A DNA stretch of 30,395 nucleotides from Elusimicrobiota bacterium (GTDB lineage Bacteria; Elusimicrobiota; Elusimicrobia; UBA1565; UBA9628), in contig JAGWRY010000058.1 of NCBI GenBank assembly GCA_028869495.1, positions 1 to 30,395 on the forward strand. Direction: 5' to 3'. The stretch's first letter is position 1, and each line of letters opens with the position of its first letter. Under the pieces are notes generated by a model, which was not told where the DNA came from, made no database searches, and was given only the letters and a program-made list of their open reading frames with translations. This document shows positions 22,786 to 30,395 of the stretch, piece by piece. Position numbers and translations under genes: made by a program.

Positions 22786-23487
22786 ATGTCCGGCGCGCGC
22801 AAGACGCTGTCGATCCTGATTCCGGTCTACAACGAGAAGGACACGGTCCTCGAGCTCCTGCGCCGCGTCGAGGCGGTCGCGCTCCCGGTCGACAAGCAGA
22901 TCGTGATCGTCGACGACGGCTCGACCGACGGCACGCGCGCCCTGCTGTCCGGCCTGACGCCGGGCCGCGCGATCGTCGTCCTGCACGAGGCCAACCGCGG
23001 CAAGGGCGCCGCCCTGCGCACCGCACTCGCGCGCGCGACCGGCGACTTCGTCATCGTGCAGGACGCCGACCTCGAGTACGACCCGACCGACTACCCGCAG
23101 ATGCTGGCGCCGCTCCTCGACGGCCGCGCCGACGCCGTCTACGGCTCGCGCTTCCTCGGCGGCCCGCACCGCGTGCTGTTCTTCTGGCACTACTTCGGCA
23201 ACCGGCTCTTCACGCTGATCACGGACGTCCTCTACGACATCAACCTGACGGACATGGGGACCTGCTACAAGGCGTTCGTGACGGAGAAGCTCAAGGCGAT
23301 CCCGCTCAACAGCGAGCGCTTCGGCATCGAGGCCGAGATCACGGCCAAGATCTGCAAGCGCCGCCTCCGGATCTACGAGGTCCCGATCTCCTACTCCGGC
23401 CGCACCTACGCCGAGGGCAAGAAGATCACCTGGAAGGACGGCTTCTCGTACCTGCGCTGCCTCCTGCGCTACCGTGTCGCGGACTGA
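22786..23487 (+). CDS. GT2 glycosyltransferase, dolichol-phosphate-mannose-synthase-like
   Basis: A 233-residue soluble GT-A enzyme with SILIPVYNEKDTV at 9-21, IVDDGSTDGT at 41-50, ANRGKGAALRTAL at 69-81 and DADLEYDP at 93-100. It matches the DPM1/DPG-synthase-like group that moves a sugar to polyprenyl phosphate, but lacks the C-terminal membrane helices seen in the gene at 5803. The ISYSGRTYAEGKKITWKDG stretch near the C-terminus is characteristic of the group. It begins a fresh transcript and is followed 15 bases later by a GT4 gene. Donor could be GDP- or UDP-linked. Confidence 0.87.
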   Translation: MSGARKTLSILIPVYNEKDTVLELLRRVEAVALPVDKQIVIVDDGSTDGTRALLSGLTPGRAIVVLHEANRGKGAALRTALARATGDFVIVQDADLEYDPTDYPQMLAPLLDGRADAVYGSRFLGGPHRVLFFWHYFGNRLFTLITDVLYDINLTDMGTCYKAFVTEKLKAIPLNSERFGIEAEITAKICKRRLRIYEVPISYSGRTYAEGKKITWKDGFSYLRCLLRYRVAD

Positions 23488-23502
23488 GCGCGGCGCGCGG
23501 CG

Positions 23503-24600
23503 ATGATCAAGGTCTTCGAGGTCGTCGAGTGCGGCGGCCCCGGCGGGACGGGCGAGCAGGTGGCCGCGATCTGCAACGGCCTGGACCCGGCGCGCTTCGA
23601 GGTCTCGCTCGTCTACGCGGTGCGCGGCGGCACGCCCGAGGCGTACCGCGCCAAGTGCGCGGGCGCGAAGGCCGCCTACTACGTCGGCGAGATGACGCGC
23701 GAGATCTCCCCGGCCCTGGACGCCGCGGCCCTGCGGCGCCTGCGCCGCCTGTTCGCCGAGCACCGCCCCGACGTCGTGCACGCGCACTCGTCGAAGGCCG
23801 GGATCCTGGCCCGCGCGGCGGCCAAGGCCGCCGGCGTGCCGCGCGTCTTCTACAGCCCGCACGGCTACGGCTTCCTGATGCGCGACCGCTCGCGGGCCTC
23901 GCGCGCGCTCTACCGGCTGGCCGAGAAGGCCGCCGCGCGCGTCGGCGAGACGATCGCGATCTCGCCGAGCGAGGCCGCCTTCGCGCGCGGGCTGTCGAAG
24001 AAGCCGGTCCACGTCGTCTGCGACGCCTACCTCGGGGACTTCCCGGAGCCGCTCCCGCACGACGGCCTCGTCGTCGGCTCCTGCGGACGCATGACGTACG
24101 CCCGCGACCCCGACGCCTGGCTCCTGCTCGCCCAGCGCCTGACCGACTCCCGCAACGGGGTGCGCTGCGCCTGGATCGGCGGCGGCGAGGACGAGGCCCG
24201 CGTCCGCGGGCACCTGGGCGACATGAACCTGGCCGGGCGCGTCGAGGTCACGGGCTGGCTGGAGGCCGCGGCCGCGCGCGAGCGCCTGCGCGGCCTCGAC
24301 GTCTTCGTCCACTACTCGCGCTGGGACGCGCTCCCCAACGCGGTCCTCGAGGCGATGGCCGCGGGCCTGCCGGTCGTCGCCTCCGACGTCCCCGGCAACC
24401 GCGACGTCGTCGTCGACGGCGAGACCGGCTTCCTGGCCCGCTCCGAGAAGGAGCTTCTCGAGCTCTGCCAGCGCCTGCTCGACGACCCCGCCCTGCGCGC
24501 GCGCCTGGGCGCGGCGGGGCGCGAGCGCGTGCGCCGCGAATTCTCGCGCGAGCGGATGTTCGCCGGGCTCTCGCGCCTCTACTCGGGCGGCGCGCGCTGA
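23503..24600 (+). CDS. GT4-family glycosyltransferase
   Basis: A 365-residue GT-B transferase. The N-terminal loop ECGGPGGTGEQV at 9-20 is the typical glycine-rich acceptor loop, DVVHAHSSKAG is near residue 89-99, and the donor-binding helix reads LPNAVLEAMAAGLPVVASDV at about 280-299 with the paired Glu residues of the E-x7-E type partly kept. It resembles WbpY/EpsD-type transferases of exopolysaccharide loci. Base composition is among the most GC-rich in the window. The ATG at 23503 lies 15 bases after the DPM1-like gene, likely on the same transcript. Specificity is unknown. Confidence 0.87.
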   Translation: MIKVFEVVECGGPGGTGEQVAAICNGLDPARFEVSLVYAVRGGTPEAYRAKCAGAKAAYYVGEMTREISPALDAAALRRLRRLFAEHRPDVVHAHSSKAGILARAAAKAAGVPRVFYSPHGYGFLMRDRSRASRALYRLAEKAAARVGETIAISPSEAAFARGLSKKPVHVVCDAYLGDFPEPLPHDGLVVGSCGRMTYARDPDAWLLLAQRLTDSRNGVRCAWIGGGEDEARVRGHLGDMNLAGRVEVTGWLEAAAARERLRGLDVFVHYSRWDALPNAVLEAMAAGLPVVASDVPGNRDVVVDGETGFLARSEKELLELCQRLLDDPALRARLGAAGRERVRREFSRERMFAGLSRLYSGGAR

Positions 24601-24614
24601 GGCGGAGACCGATG

Positions 24615-24623
24615 TGTTACGAT
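24615..24623 (+). promoter_or_regulatory. Possible extended -10 (TGTTACGAT)
   Basis: TGT followed directly by TACGAT forms an extended -10, in the only AT-richer patch of the 46-base gap before the ATG at 24647. The leader would be about 16 bases. No -35 was found, which an extended -10 can tolerate. Confidence 0.4.
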
Positions 24624-24646
24624 AGACGGCGCTCGCGCGCGAATCG

Positions 24647-25582
24647 ATGAAGACGAGAGTCCTCCTGACGGGCGGCGGCGGCATGGTCGGCCGCAATTTT
24701 CTGGAGCATCCGCGCGCCGCAAGCTTCGAGGTGCTCGCTCCGCCCCGCCGCGAGCTCGACCTGCTCGACGCGCCGGCCGTCGCCGCGTTCCTGAAGGTCC
24801 ATCCCGTCGATGTCGTCGTCCACGCGGCGGGACGCGTGGGGGGCATCCAAGCCAACATGCGCGAGCCGTCGCGCTACCTGCTCGAGAACTGGGACATGGG
24901 CCGCAACCTGGTGCTCGCCGCGCGCGCGGCCGGCGTCAAGAAGCTGATCAACCTCGCCAGCTCGTGCATGTACCCGCGCAATTCTCCCGACCCGCTCGCG
25001 GAGTCGGACGTCCTGACGGGCGAGCTCGAGCCGACGAACGAGGGCTACGCTCTGGCGAAGATCGCCGTCGCGCGCCTGTGCCGCTACGTCTCTCGCGAGA
25101 CGCCCGACTTCCGCTACAAGACCCTCATCCCGTGCAACCTCTACGGCCGCCACGACTCGTTCGATCCCGCACGGTCCCACATGGTCCCGGCCGTGATCCG
25201 CAAGATCCACCTCGCCAAACTGCGCGGCGAGAAGACCGTAGAGATCTGGGGCGATGGGACGGCCCGCCGCGAGTTCATGTACGCGGGCGACCTTGCCGAC
25301 TGCCTGCACGAGGCGCTCGCGCGCTACGACGCTCTCCCCGACGAGATGAACGTCGGTCTCGGCCGGGACCTCTCCATCGACGAGCACTACCGCGCGGCGG
25401 CCGAGGCGATCGGCTGGACCGGGACCTTCGTTCACGACGCCTCGAAGCCGGTCGGCATGTCGCGCAAGCTCGTCGACGTCTCGCGCGCCACGGCGTGGGG
25501 CTGGCGCGCGCAGACATCCCTGCGCGACGGTCTCGCGCGGACGTACGAGTTCTTCCTGACGACCCCGGAGGCTCGCCCGTGA
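24647..25582 (+). CDS. GDP-L-fucose synthase / GDP-L-colitose synthase (GMER family)
   Basis: A 311-residue extended SDR that epimerises and then reduces a GDP-4-keto-6-deoxy sugar. It has LLTGGGGMVGRN at 6-17, GRVGGIQAN at 62-70, SSCMYP at 105-110 and YALAK with Y134 and K138. The epimerase pair is kept: C107 and H178. These match E. coli GDP-fucose synthase (Ser107, Cys109, Tyr136, Lys140, His179). The GTG start of the next gene, a ColD-like dehydratase, overlaps its stop, so ColC activity (GDP-L-colitose synthase, a close relative) is as likely as fucose synthase (fcl). Both need the gmd product. Residues that would separate Fcl from ColC are not known to me well enough to decide. Confidence 0.9.
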   Translation: MKTRVLLTGGGGMVGRNFLEHPRAASFEVLAPPRRELDLLDAPAVAAFLKVHPVDVVVHAAGRVGGIQANMREPSRYLLENWDMGRNLVLAARAAGVKKLINLASSCMYPRNSPDPLAESDVLTGELEPTNEGYALAKIAVARLCRYVSRETPDFRYKTLIPCNLYGRHDSFDPARSHMVPAVIRKIHLAKLRGEKTVEIWGDGTARREFMYAGDLADCLHEALARYDALPDEMNVGLGRDLSIDEHYRAAAEAIGWTGTFVHDASKPVGMSRKLVDVSRATAWGWRAQTSLRDGLARTYEFFLTTPEARP

Positions 25583-26772
25583 GCAAAATCCGAACCCTCC
25601 GCTATCCGCTGGCCAGCACGACCTGGGACTCCGCCGAGCGCGCCGCGATGCGCCGCGTCATCGTCTCCGGGAAGTTCACGATGGGCGAAAACGTCCGCCG
25701 CTTCGAACGCGTCTTCGCGCGCCGCGTCGGGTCGAAGCACTGCGTGATGGTGAACTCGGGCTCCTCCGCCAACCTGCTGATGGTCGCCGCGCTGTTCTAC
25801 CGCCGCAAGGACCGGCTCGAGCGAGGCGACGAAGTCATCGTCCCGGCCGTCTCCTGGAGCACGACCTACGCCCCGCTCCATCAGTACGGACTCAAGATCA
25901 AATTCGTCGACATCGACCCCGACACGCTCAACTTCGACCTGGCGAAACTGGCCTCCGCCGTGACCGCGCGGACCCGGGCGATCTTCGCGGTGAACCTGCT
26001 CGGCAATCCGAACGACTTCGACGCGATCCGGCGGATCATCGGCCGGCGCAGCGTGCTCCTCCTGGAGGACAACTGCGAGTCGCTGGGGGCCGTCTTCAAA
26101 GGCCGACAGACCGGCACCTTCGGCCTGATGGGCAGCTTCAGCTCCTTCTTCAGCCACCACATCTCGACGATGGAAGGCGGCATGGTCGCGACCGACGACG
26201 ACGAACTCGCCCAGATCGTGACCTGCCTGCGCGCCCACGGCTGGACCCGCGAGCTGCCCGCGAGGAACGCCGTCTGCGGGACGAAGAGCGCGGATCCTTT
26301 CGAGGAGTCCTACCGCTTCGTCCTGCCCGGCTACAACCTGCGCCCGCTGGAGCTCAGCGGGGCCATCGGCGTCGAGCAGGTCAAGAAACTGCCGCGTCTG
26401 ATCGCCGCGCGTCGCCGCAACGCAGCGCTGTTCCGGGAGCTCATGCGCGAGTTCCCGGACTTCCGGATTCAGGAGGAGCTCGGCCGCAGCAGCTGGTTCG
26501 GCTTCAGCCTGGTCGTGCGGCCAGGAGCCCCGTTCTCGCGCGCCGCGGCCCTGCGGGCCCTCGCGGAGCACGGCGTGGAGACCCGCCCCATCGTCGGCGG
26601 GAATTTCGCCAAGAACGAGGTCGTGCGCTGGTTCGACGCCTCCGTCCACGGGACGCTCACCGCCGCCGAGGAGATCGACCGCCGCGGCTTCTTCGTCGGA
26701 AATCATCATTACGACCTGCGGCGCCAGTTCACGTTGCTGAAGAAGGCCCTGTCCCGCCTGCCCCGCCGATAG
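25579..26772 (+). CDS. colD: ColD-like GDP-4-keto-6-deoxy-D-mannose 3-dehydratase
   Basis: A 397-residue DegT-fold protein in which the Schiff-base Lys is replaced by His (FSHHISTMEGG, H193, at the position of E. coli ColD His188). LRAHGWTRELP, PFEESYRFVLPGYNLRPLE and AIGVEQVKKLP are close to ColD. Unlike the E1 enzyme at 70-1401, it lacks the CxC-type iron-sulfur cluster, as expected for ColD, which uses PLP and glutamate. It should remove O-3 from GDP-4-keto-6-deoxymannose, the key step to colitose (3,6-dideoxy-L-galactose). The start is GTG at 25579, in a GTGA overlap with the GMER-family gene, so the two are coupled. A perosamine synthase is ruled out by the missing Lys. Confidence 0.88.
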   Translation: MSKIRTLRYPLASTTWDSAERAAMRRVIVSGKFTMGENVRRFERVFARRVGSKHCVMVNSGSSANLLMVAALFYRRKDRLERGDEVIVPAVSWSTTYAPLHQYGLKIKFVDIDPDTLNFDLAKLASAVTARTRAIFAVNLLGNPNDFDAIRRIIGRRSVLLLEDNCESLGAVFKGRQTGTFGLMGSFSSFFSHHISTMEGGMVATDDDELAQIVTCLRAHGWTRELPARNAVCGTKSADPFEESYRFVLPGYNLRPLELSGAIGVEQVKKLPRLIAARRRNAALFRELMREFPDFRIQEELGRSSWFGFSLVVRPGAPFSRAAALRALAEHGVETRPIVGGNFAKNEVVRWFDASVHGTLTAAEEIDRRGFFVGNHHYDLRRQFTLLKKALSRLPRR

Positions 26773-26796
26773 CTCCGGCCGGGCGCGGCGAATTGA

Positions 26797-26802
26797 TATA
26801 AT
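26797..26802 (+). promoter_or_regulatory. -10 promoter element TATAAT for a leaderless sugar-transferase transcript
   Basis: A perfect TATAAT, preceded by TTGA, ends six bases before the ATG at 26809. The gap from the upstream stop is 36 bases and holds no Shine-Dalgarno or evident terminator hairpin. Confidence 0.7.
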
Positions 26803-26808
26803 CCGTCG

Positions 26809-28275
26809 ATGGCTCTCCGAGCCCCGCGCTCCCGACGGGCGGACGGGTCCGCCGTCGCGGCTCCCGCGGCGGGGCTCCCCCCCTGGCTGCGCCACGCCCT
26901 GCGCACCGTCTGCCACCTCGCCTTCGACGCGGCGGCGGTCGCGGCCGCCTACCGCCTCGCCTTCTGGGGCCGCTTCGAGTGGGCGCCGTTCGTCTCGCGC
27001 GTGCCGCTGGCGGGCAGCCCGGTCGCCTGGAGAGCCTACGAGCCGGTCCTTTACGCCGCCGTGCCCCTCTGGCTGGTCCTGCTCTACTCGAACCGGCTCT
27101 ACACGGCCGCCTGGCTGAGCCCGTCCGACCGCTTCCTGCAGGTCCTGAAGTCGAGCGCGCTCGGCACGGGGACGGTCCTCGTCGCCGCGTTCCTCTACTC
27201 GCGCCTGGCCTACTCGCGGCTGATGCTGGCCGGGGTCTTCCCGCCGGCGGTGCTCCTGCTCAGCGCGAGCCAGGCCGCCGCGCTGTGGATCGACGGGCTC
27301 CTGGCGCGCCGCGAGGCGGCGCGGCCGGTCCTGCTGATCGGCGGCGGGCCGATCGCCGAGCTCCTGCGCGAGCGCATCCTGGCCCGCCATCCCGGCGCCG
27401 ACGTCCGCGAGCTCGCGAACCTGCCGGAAGCCGCGGAGCTCGAGCGCCGCCTCGACGAGCGCGACTACTGCGAACTGATCCTCCTGCGCGCCGGCGGGGA
27501 GCGCGAGCGAGTGCTCGCGGCGGCCGAGGCCTGCGACGCCCGCGGCATCGGCTTCAAGCTGGTGCCCGACCTCCTCGAGATCCGGCTGGGCGAGGTGCAG
27601 ATGGACCCGCACCTGGGACTGCCCGCCTACCGGATCAAGCACGAGTCGCTGACGCGCGCGAACTTCGCGGCCAAGCGCGCCTTCGACCTGCTCTTCTCGT
27701 CCCTGCTCCTGCTGGCGACCGCCCCGCTGTGGCTGGCGATCTCCCTGGCGATCGCGCTCGACTCGCGCGGCCCGGTCCTCTTCAAGCAGAAGCGCTACGG
27801 CCTGAAGGGCCGGCCGTTTTCGGCCTTCAAGTTCCGCACGATGGCCGCCGACGCCGAGACGCGCGTCGCCGACGTGAAGGGCCTCAACGCGCACGGCGGG
27901 GCCTTCTTCAAGGCGAAGAAGGACCCGCGCGTGACCCGCGTCGGGCGCTACCTGCGCCGCTTCTCGCTCGACGAGTTCCCGCAGTTCCTGAACGTCCTGC
28001 GCGGCGAGATGAGCGTCGTCGGCCCCCGCCCGCTCGCGCTGACGACCGGCGAGGTCGAGGCCCTCGAGCGCGACTTCGGCGCGACCGCGCGCAAGCGCGC
28101 GAACCTGCTCCCCGGCATCACCGGGCTGTGGCAGGTCTCCGGGCGCTCGGACGTGTCCAGCGAGCAGCGCTTCGCGCTGGACCTCTACTACATCGAGCAC
28201 TGGTCCCTGGGGCTCGACCTGGAGATCATCCTGAGGACGCCGTACGTGATGCTTTTCGGAAAAGGAGCCTACTAG
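26809..28275 (+). CDS. Polyprenyl-phosphate sugar phosphotransferase (WbaP/WcaJ type), initiating enzyme
   Basis: A 488-residue polytopic phosphoglycosyltransferase. It puts the first sugar phosphate onto undecaprenyl phosphate at the inner membrane. Hydrophobic segments lie at about 30-52, 79-94, 110-130 and 139-161, followed by a soluble CoA-binding-like domain (VLLIGGGPIAELL at 174-186). The bacterial sugar transferase domain begins near 289 (KRAFDLLFSS), with the re-entrant helix at 293-318, FKQKRYGLKG at 325-334, the catalytic Asp-Glu pair D388/E389 in SLDEFPQ, VGPRPL at 404-409 and PGITGLWQVSGRSD at 435-448. It has its own promoter. The last base of the TAG stop is the first base of the GTG of the aminotransferase. 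First sugar unknown. Confidence 0.94.
   Translation: MALRAPRSRRADGSAVAAPAAGLPPWLRHALRTVCHLAFDAAAVAAAYRLAFWGRFEWAPFVSRVPLAGSPVAWRAYEPVLYAAVPLWLVLLYSNRLYTAAWLSPSDRFLQVLKSSALGTGTVLVAAFLYSRLAYSRLMLAGVFPPAVLLLSASQAAALWIDGLLARREAARPVLLIGGGPIAELLRERILARHPGADVRELANLPEAAELERRLDERDYCELILLRAGGERERVLAAAEACDARGIGFKLVPDLLEIRLGEVQMDPHLGLPAYRIKHESLTRANFAAKRAFDLLFSSLLLLATAPLWLAISLAIALDSRGPVLFKQKRYGLKGRPFSAFKFRTMAADAETRVADVKGLNAHGGAFFKAKKDPRVTRVGRYLRRFSLDEFPQFLNVLRGEMSVVGPRPLALTTGEVEALERDFGATARKRANLLPGITGLWQVSGRSDVSSEQRFALDLYYIEHWSLGLDLEIILRTPYVMLFGKGAY
28264..28267 (+). promoter_or_regulatory. Shine-Dalgarno GGAG that sets the GTG start at 28275
   Basis: GGAG sits seven bases before the GTG at 28275, inside the end of the sugar-transferase gene. 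It is the clearest canonical ribosome binding site in the window and contrasts with the starts that directly follow TATAAT boxes. Confidence 0.65.
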
Positions 28276-29399
28276 TGACCGCGACCGCGACGGACATCCC
28301 TCTTCTTTCGATCAAGGCGCAGAACGCCGCGCTGGCCGCCGAGCTCAAGGAAGCCGTCGGCCGCGTGCTCGACTCGGGCGCCTTCATCCTCGGCCCCGAG
28401 AACAAGGCCTTCGACCGCGAGTTCGCCGAGGCCCTCGGCGCCGCGCACTGCCTCGGCGTCGCGTCGGGCACCGCCGCGCTCGAGCTGGCCCTCGAGGCGC
28501 TCGGCGTCGGCCCCGGCGACGAGGTGATCGTGCCCGCCTTCACGTTCATCGCGACCGCGACCGCGGTCTCGATCCTGGGCGCCAAGCCGGTCTTCGCCGA
28601 CGTCGACCCCGCGACGTTGACGCTCGACGCGAAGTCGGCCGAGCGCCTGGTCACGAAGAAGACGAAGGTCCTCCTGCCCGTCCACCTGTTCGGGCACCCG
28701 GCCGACATGGACGCGATCCTGGCGCTGGCGAAGGCGAAGGGTCTCAAGGTCGTCGAGGACTGCGCGCAGTCGCACCTGGCCGCCTACAAGGGCCGCGCGA
28801 CCGGCACGCTCGGCGACGCCGGCGCGTTCAGCTTCTACCCGACGAAGAACCTCGGCGCGGCCGGCGACGCCGGCATGCTGTCGACCGGCGACCAATCCTT
28901 GCGCGACCGCCTGCTGGAGCTGCGCAACTGCGGGCGCGCGGCCGGCGCGTCCTATCGCTACGTCCGGGTCGGCAGGAACAGCCGCCTCGACGAGATCCAG
29001 GCCGCGGTCCTGCGCGTGAAGCTGGGGCGACTGAAGTCCTGGAACGAGTCGCGCCGCCGCCTCGCCGGGCTCTACGCCGAGGGCCTGTCCGGCCTGCCCT
29101 TGCGCCTGCCGCCGCAGGGCGGCGCCGGCACCGAGCCGGTCTTCCACCTCTACACGGTGCGCTGCGAGCGCCGCGACGCGCTCGCCGAGCACCTGAAGCG
29201 GCGCGGGATCGGCTGCGGCGTCTACTACCCGGACCCCCTGCACCTGACCGAGCCCTACGCGCCGCTGGGCGGGCGCGAGGGACAGCTGCCGGTCTCCGAG
29301 AAGGCCGCGCGCGAGGTCCTGTCCCTGCCGATGTTCGCAGAGCTCGCCGATGCCGACGTCGCGCGCGTCTGCGACGCGGTCCGCGCCTTCTTCCGCTAG
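28275..29399 (+). CDS. DegT/DnrJ/EryC1 PLP-dependent sugar aminotransferase
   Basis: A 374-residue sugar aminotransferase with the normal catalytic Lys (K191 in FSFYPTKNLGAAGDAG), unlike the two His-type dehydratases in this window. Other motifs are VASGTAALELAL, PAFTFIATATAV, VVEDCAQSHLA and FGHPADMDAI. It resembles the DesV/QdtB/FdtB/WecE-like enzymes that aminate a 3- or 4-keto sugar nucleotide, so an amino sugar is expected in the glycan. The GTG start overlaps the preceding TAG by one base and has a good GGAG upstream. A downstream N-acyltransferase is not seen within the window. The regiochemistry and nucleotide cannot be assigned. Confidence 0.92.
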   Translation: MTATATDIPLLSIKAQNAALAAELKEAVGRVLDSGAFILGPENKAFDREFAEALGAAHCLGVASGTAALELALEALGVGPGDEVIVPAFTFIATATAVSILGAKPVFADVDPATLTLDAKSAERLVTKKTKVLLPVHLFGHPADMDAILALAKAKGLKVVEDCAQSHLAAYKGRATGTLGDAGAFSFYPTKNLGAAGDAGMLSTGDQSLRDRLLELRNCGRAAGASYRYVRVGRNSRLDEIQAAVLRVKLGRLKSWNESRRRLAGLYAEGLSGLPLRLPPQGGAGTEPVFHLYTVRCERRDALAEHLKRRGIGCGVYYPDPLHLTEPYAPLGGREGQLPVSEKAAREVLSLPMFAELADADVARVCDAVRAFFR

Positions 29400-29409
29400 G
29401 GCGTCCCGC

Positions 29410-30395
29410 GTGGCCCGCATCCTCTTCGTCTCCACCTCGACGACGCTCGGCGGAGCGGAGAAGACGCTGTTCGCGCTGGCGACCCTGCTGGACCCGAAGA
29501 AGCACCAGGTCGCGGCCGTCGTCAGCGTCAAGCCGGAGGGCCACTACGCGCGCCGCCTGCGCGAGCAGGGGATCAAGGTCGAGAGCCTGGGGCTGACGCG
29601 CCGCCCCGGCCCGGGCGACGCGAAGCGTCTGGCCGAGATCGTCGCGCGCGAGCGTCCGGACGTCGTCCACGCGCTGATGTACCAAGCGATCCAGCTCGCG
29701 CGCGCGGCCAAGCCCCGCGTCGGCTTCCCGTTCAAGCTGGTCAGCTCGCCCCGCGTCAACTACCGCTCGCGCTCGTGGTGGACGCTCCTCGTCGACCGCT
29801 GGCTGAAGGAGCGCGACGACCTGCTGATCGCCGAGTGCGAGGCCTCGCGCCGCTTCCTGATCGGCCGCCTCGGCTACTCGCCGTCGAAGGTGGTCGTCGT
29901 GCGCAACGGCGTCGACCTCGCCGGCTGGCCGACGTCGAAGATCGACCGGCGCAAGAAGCGTCTCGAACTGCGCCTGGGCGCCGACGACGTCCTCGTCGGC
30001 GCGGTCGGACGCCTCGACCGGCAGAAGGGATTCTCGACGCTGATCGAGGCGATGGCGCGCCTGAAGGGGACGCCGGTCCGCTGCGCGATCCTGGGCGAGG
30101 GCCCCGAGCGGGCGCGCCTCGAGGCGCTGATCCGCCGCCGCGAGCTCGAGCGCACGACCTGGCTTATCGGAGAATGCGGCGAGATCCCGGCTTGGCTCTC
30201 CGCGTTCGACGTCTACTGCCTCCCGTCGCTGTGGGAGGGCCTGCCCAACGCCCTCCTCGAGGCGATGGCGCTCGGCCTGCCGGTCGTCGCGTCCCGCGTC
30301 GACGGCGTGCCCGAGGCCGTGACCGACGGAGTCGACGGCCTGCTCGTCCCGCCGGCCCGCCCGGCGGCCCTCGCGCGCTCCCTGCGCGCGCTCGC
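29410..30395 (+). CDS. GT4-family glycosyltransferase (3' end beyond the window)
   Basis: A frame opening at the GTG at 29410 stays open for 328 codons to the right edge. It begins VARILFVSTSTTLGGAEKTL, a typical GT4 N-terminus with the GGAE acceptor loop. DVVHALMYQA, VVVVRNGVDLAGWP, VGAVGRLDRQKGF and PSLWEGLPNALLEAMALGLP follow in the usual order, the last being the E-x7-E nucleotide-sugar site. Roughly the last 30-40 residues are missing. It lies ten bases after the aminotransferase stop, so it is probably on the transcript that starts before 26809. The acceptor is unknown. Confidence 0.9.
   Translation, partial: MARILFVSTSTTLGGAEKTLFALATLLDPKKHQVAAVVSVKPEGHYARRLREQGIKVESLGLTRRPGPGDAKRLAEIVARERPDVVHALMYQAIQLARAAKPRVGFPFKLVSSPRVNYRSRSWWTLLVDRWLKERDDLLIAECEASRRFLIGRLGYSPSKVVVVRNGVDLAGWPTSKIDRRKKRLELRLGADDVLVGAVGRLDRQKGFSTLIEAMARLKGTPVRCAILGEGPERARLEALIRRRELERTTWLIGECGEIPAWLSAFDVYCLPSLWEGLPNALLEAMALGLPVVASRVDGVPEAVTDGVDGLLVPPARPAALARSLRAL

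Noticed and set aside
24601..24646. Terminator hairpin between the GT4 and GMER-family genes
   Set aside because: The GC-rich bases do not form a stable stem followed by a T run; the AT-rich patch is better explained as a -10 box.
22771..24858. Very long open frame on the minus strand opposite three plus-strand genes
   Set aside because: The product is low-complexity Arg/Ala/Val/Asp-rich with no family motif, and it lies opposite genes with clear GT2, GT4 and SDR motifs. Such antisense frames are expected at this GC content. The same applies to 25432-28200 and 1359-2990 on the minus strand.
25579..26772. GDP-perosamine synthase or other sugar aminotransferase
   Set aside because: The catalytic Lys is replaced by His as in ColD, so transamination through an internal aldimine is not possible.
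1..30395. tRNA, rRNA, riboswitch, insertion sequence, CRISPR or phage attachment site
   Set aside because: No cloverleaf, repeat-spacer array, transposase motif or terminal inverted repeats were seen on reading. Intergenic gaps are all under about 60 bases, too short for most such elements.

Overview
The window is a dense, GC-rich (about 65-70%, with AT-richer patches) surface-polysaccharide locus of a Gram-negative bacterium. It holds about 29 protein genes, nearly all for nucleotide-sugar synthesis, glycosyl transfer, flipping and ligation. An arabinose-5-phosphate isomerase (Kdo supply), a WaaL/Wzy-type membrane protein and a WbaP/WcaJ-type initiating phosphoglycosyltransferase point to LPS O-antigen or a related glycan. 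No rRNA, tRNA, mobile element or CRISPR was seen, and no gene-free stretch exceeds about 60 bases. The phylum cannot be read from these genes: Gram-negative is well supported, anything narrower would be a guess.

Region 1 (1-7805, + strand) is the most unusual part. It runs: tail of an upstream gene; an RfbH/E1-type CDP-4-keto-6-deoxyglucose 3-dehydratase; a YerE-like ThDP enzyme; an HpcH/HpaI-type pyruvate aldolase; an SDR; a divergent AroB-like sugar-phosphate cyclase; a membrane-anchored GT2; and an NAD-dependent epimerase/dehydratase. The first five complete genes overlap or lie 3 bases apart. Together they suggest a 3,6-dideoxy sugar carrying a two-carbon branch (yersiniose-like) plus a chemically separate aldolase-cyclase step that could build a carbocycle.

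Region 2 (7841-12552, +) has a GT2, GDP-mannose 4,6-dehydratase, a CgeB-like glycosyltransferase and an ABC half-exporter likely to be the flippase. Parts of it are visibly AT-richer.

Region 3 (12549-18447, - strand) encodes a CapE/FnlA-WbvR-WbvD style set, probably for UDP-L-QuiNAc or UDP-L-FucNAc, then GT4, GT2 and a DUF268 protein. Region 4 (18489-20554) has a second CgeB-like transferase facing a GT2.

Region 5 (20614-30395, +) has kdsD, the O-antigen ligase/polymerase-like gene, GT2, GT4, a GDP-fucose/colitose synthase directly overlapping a ColD-type 3-dehydratase, the initiating sugar transferase, a DegT aminotransferase and a GT4 that runs off the window. With gmd in region 2, a GDP-L-colitose route is plausible.

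Expression signals are unusually legible. Three perfect TATAAT boxes sit 6-7 bases before an ATG, which implies leaderless mRNAs. Two of them contain the stop codon of the preceding gene. Most other neighbours are joined by NTGA overlaps, one of which implies a CTG start. Both convergent pairs overlap by four bases with interleaved stop codons.
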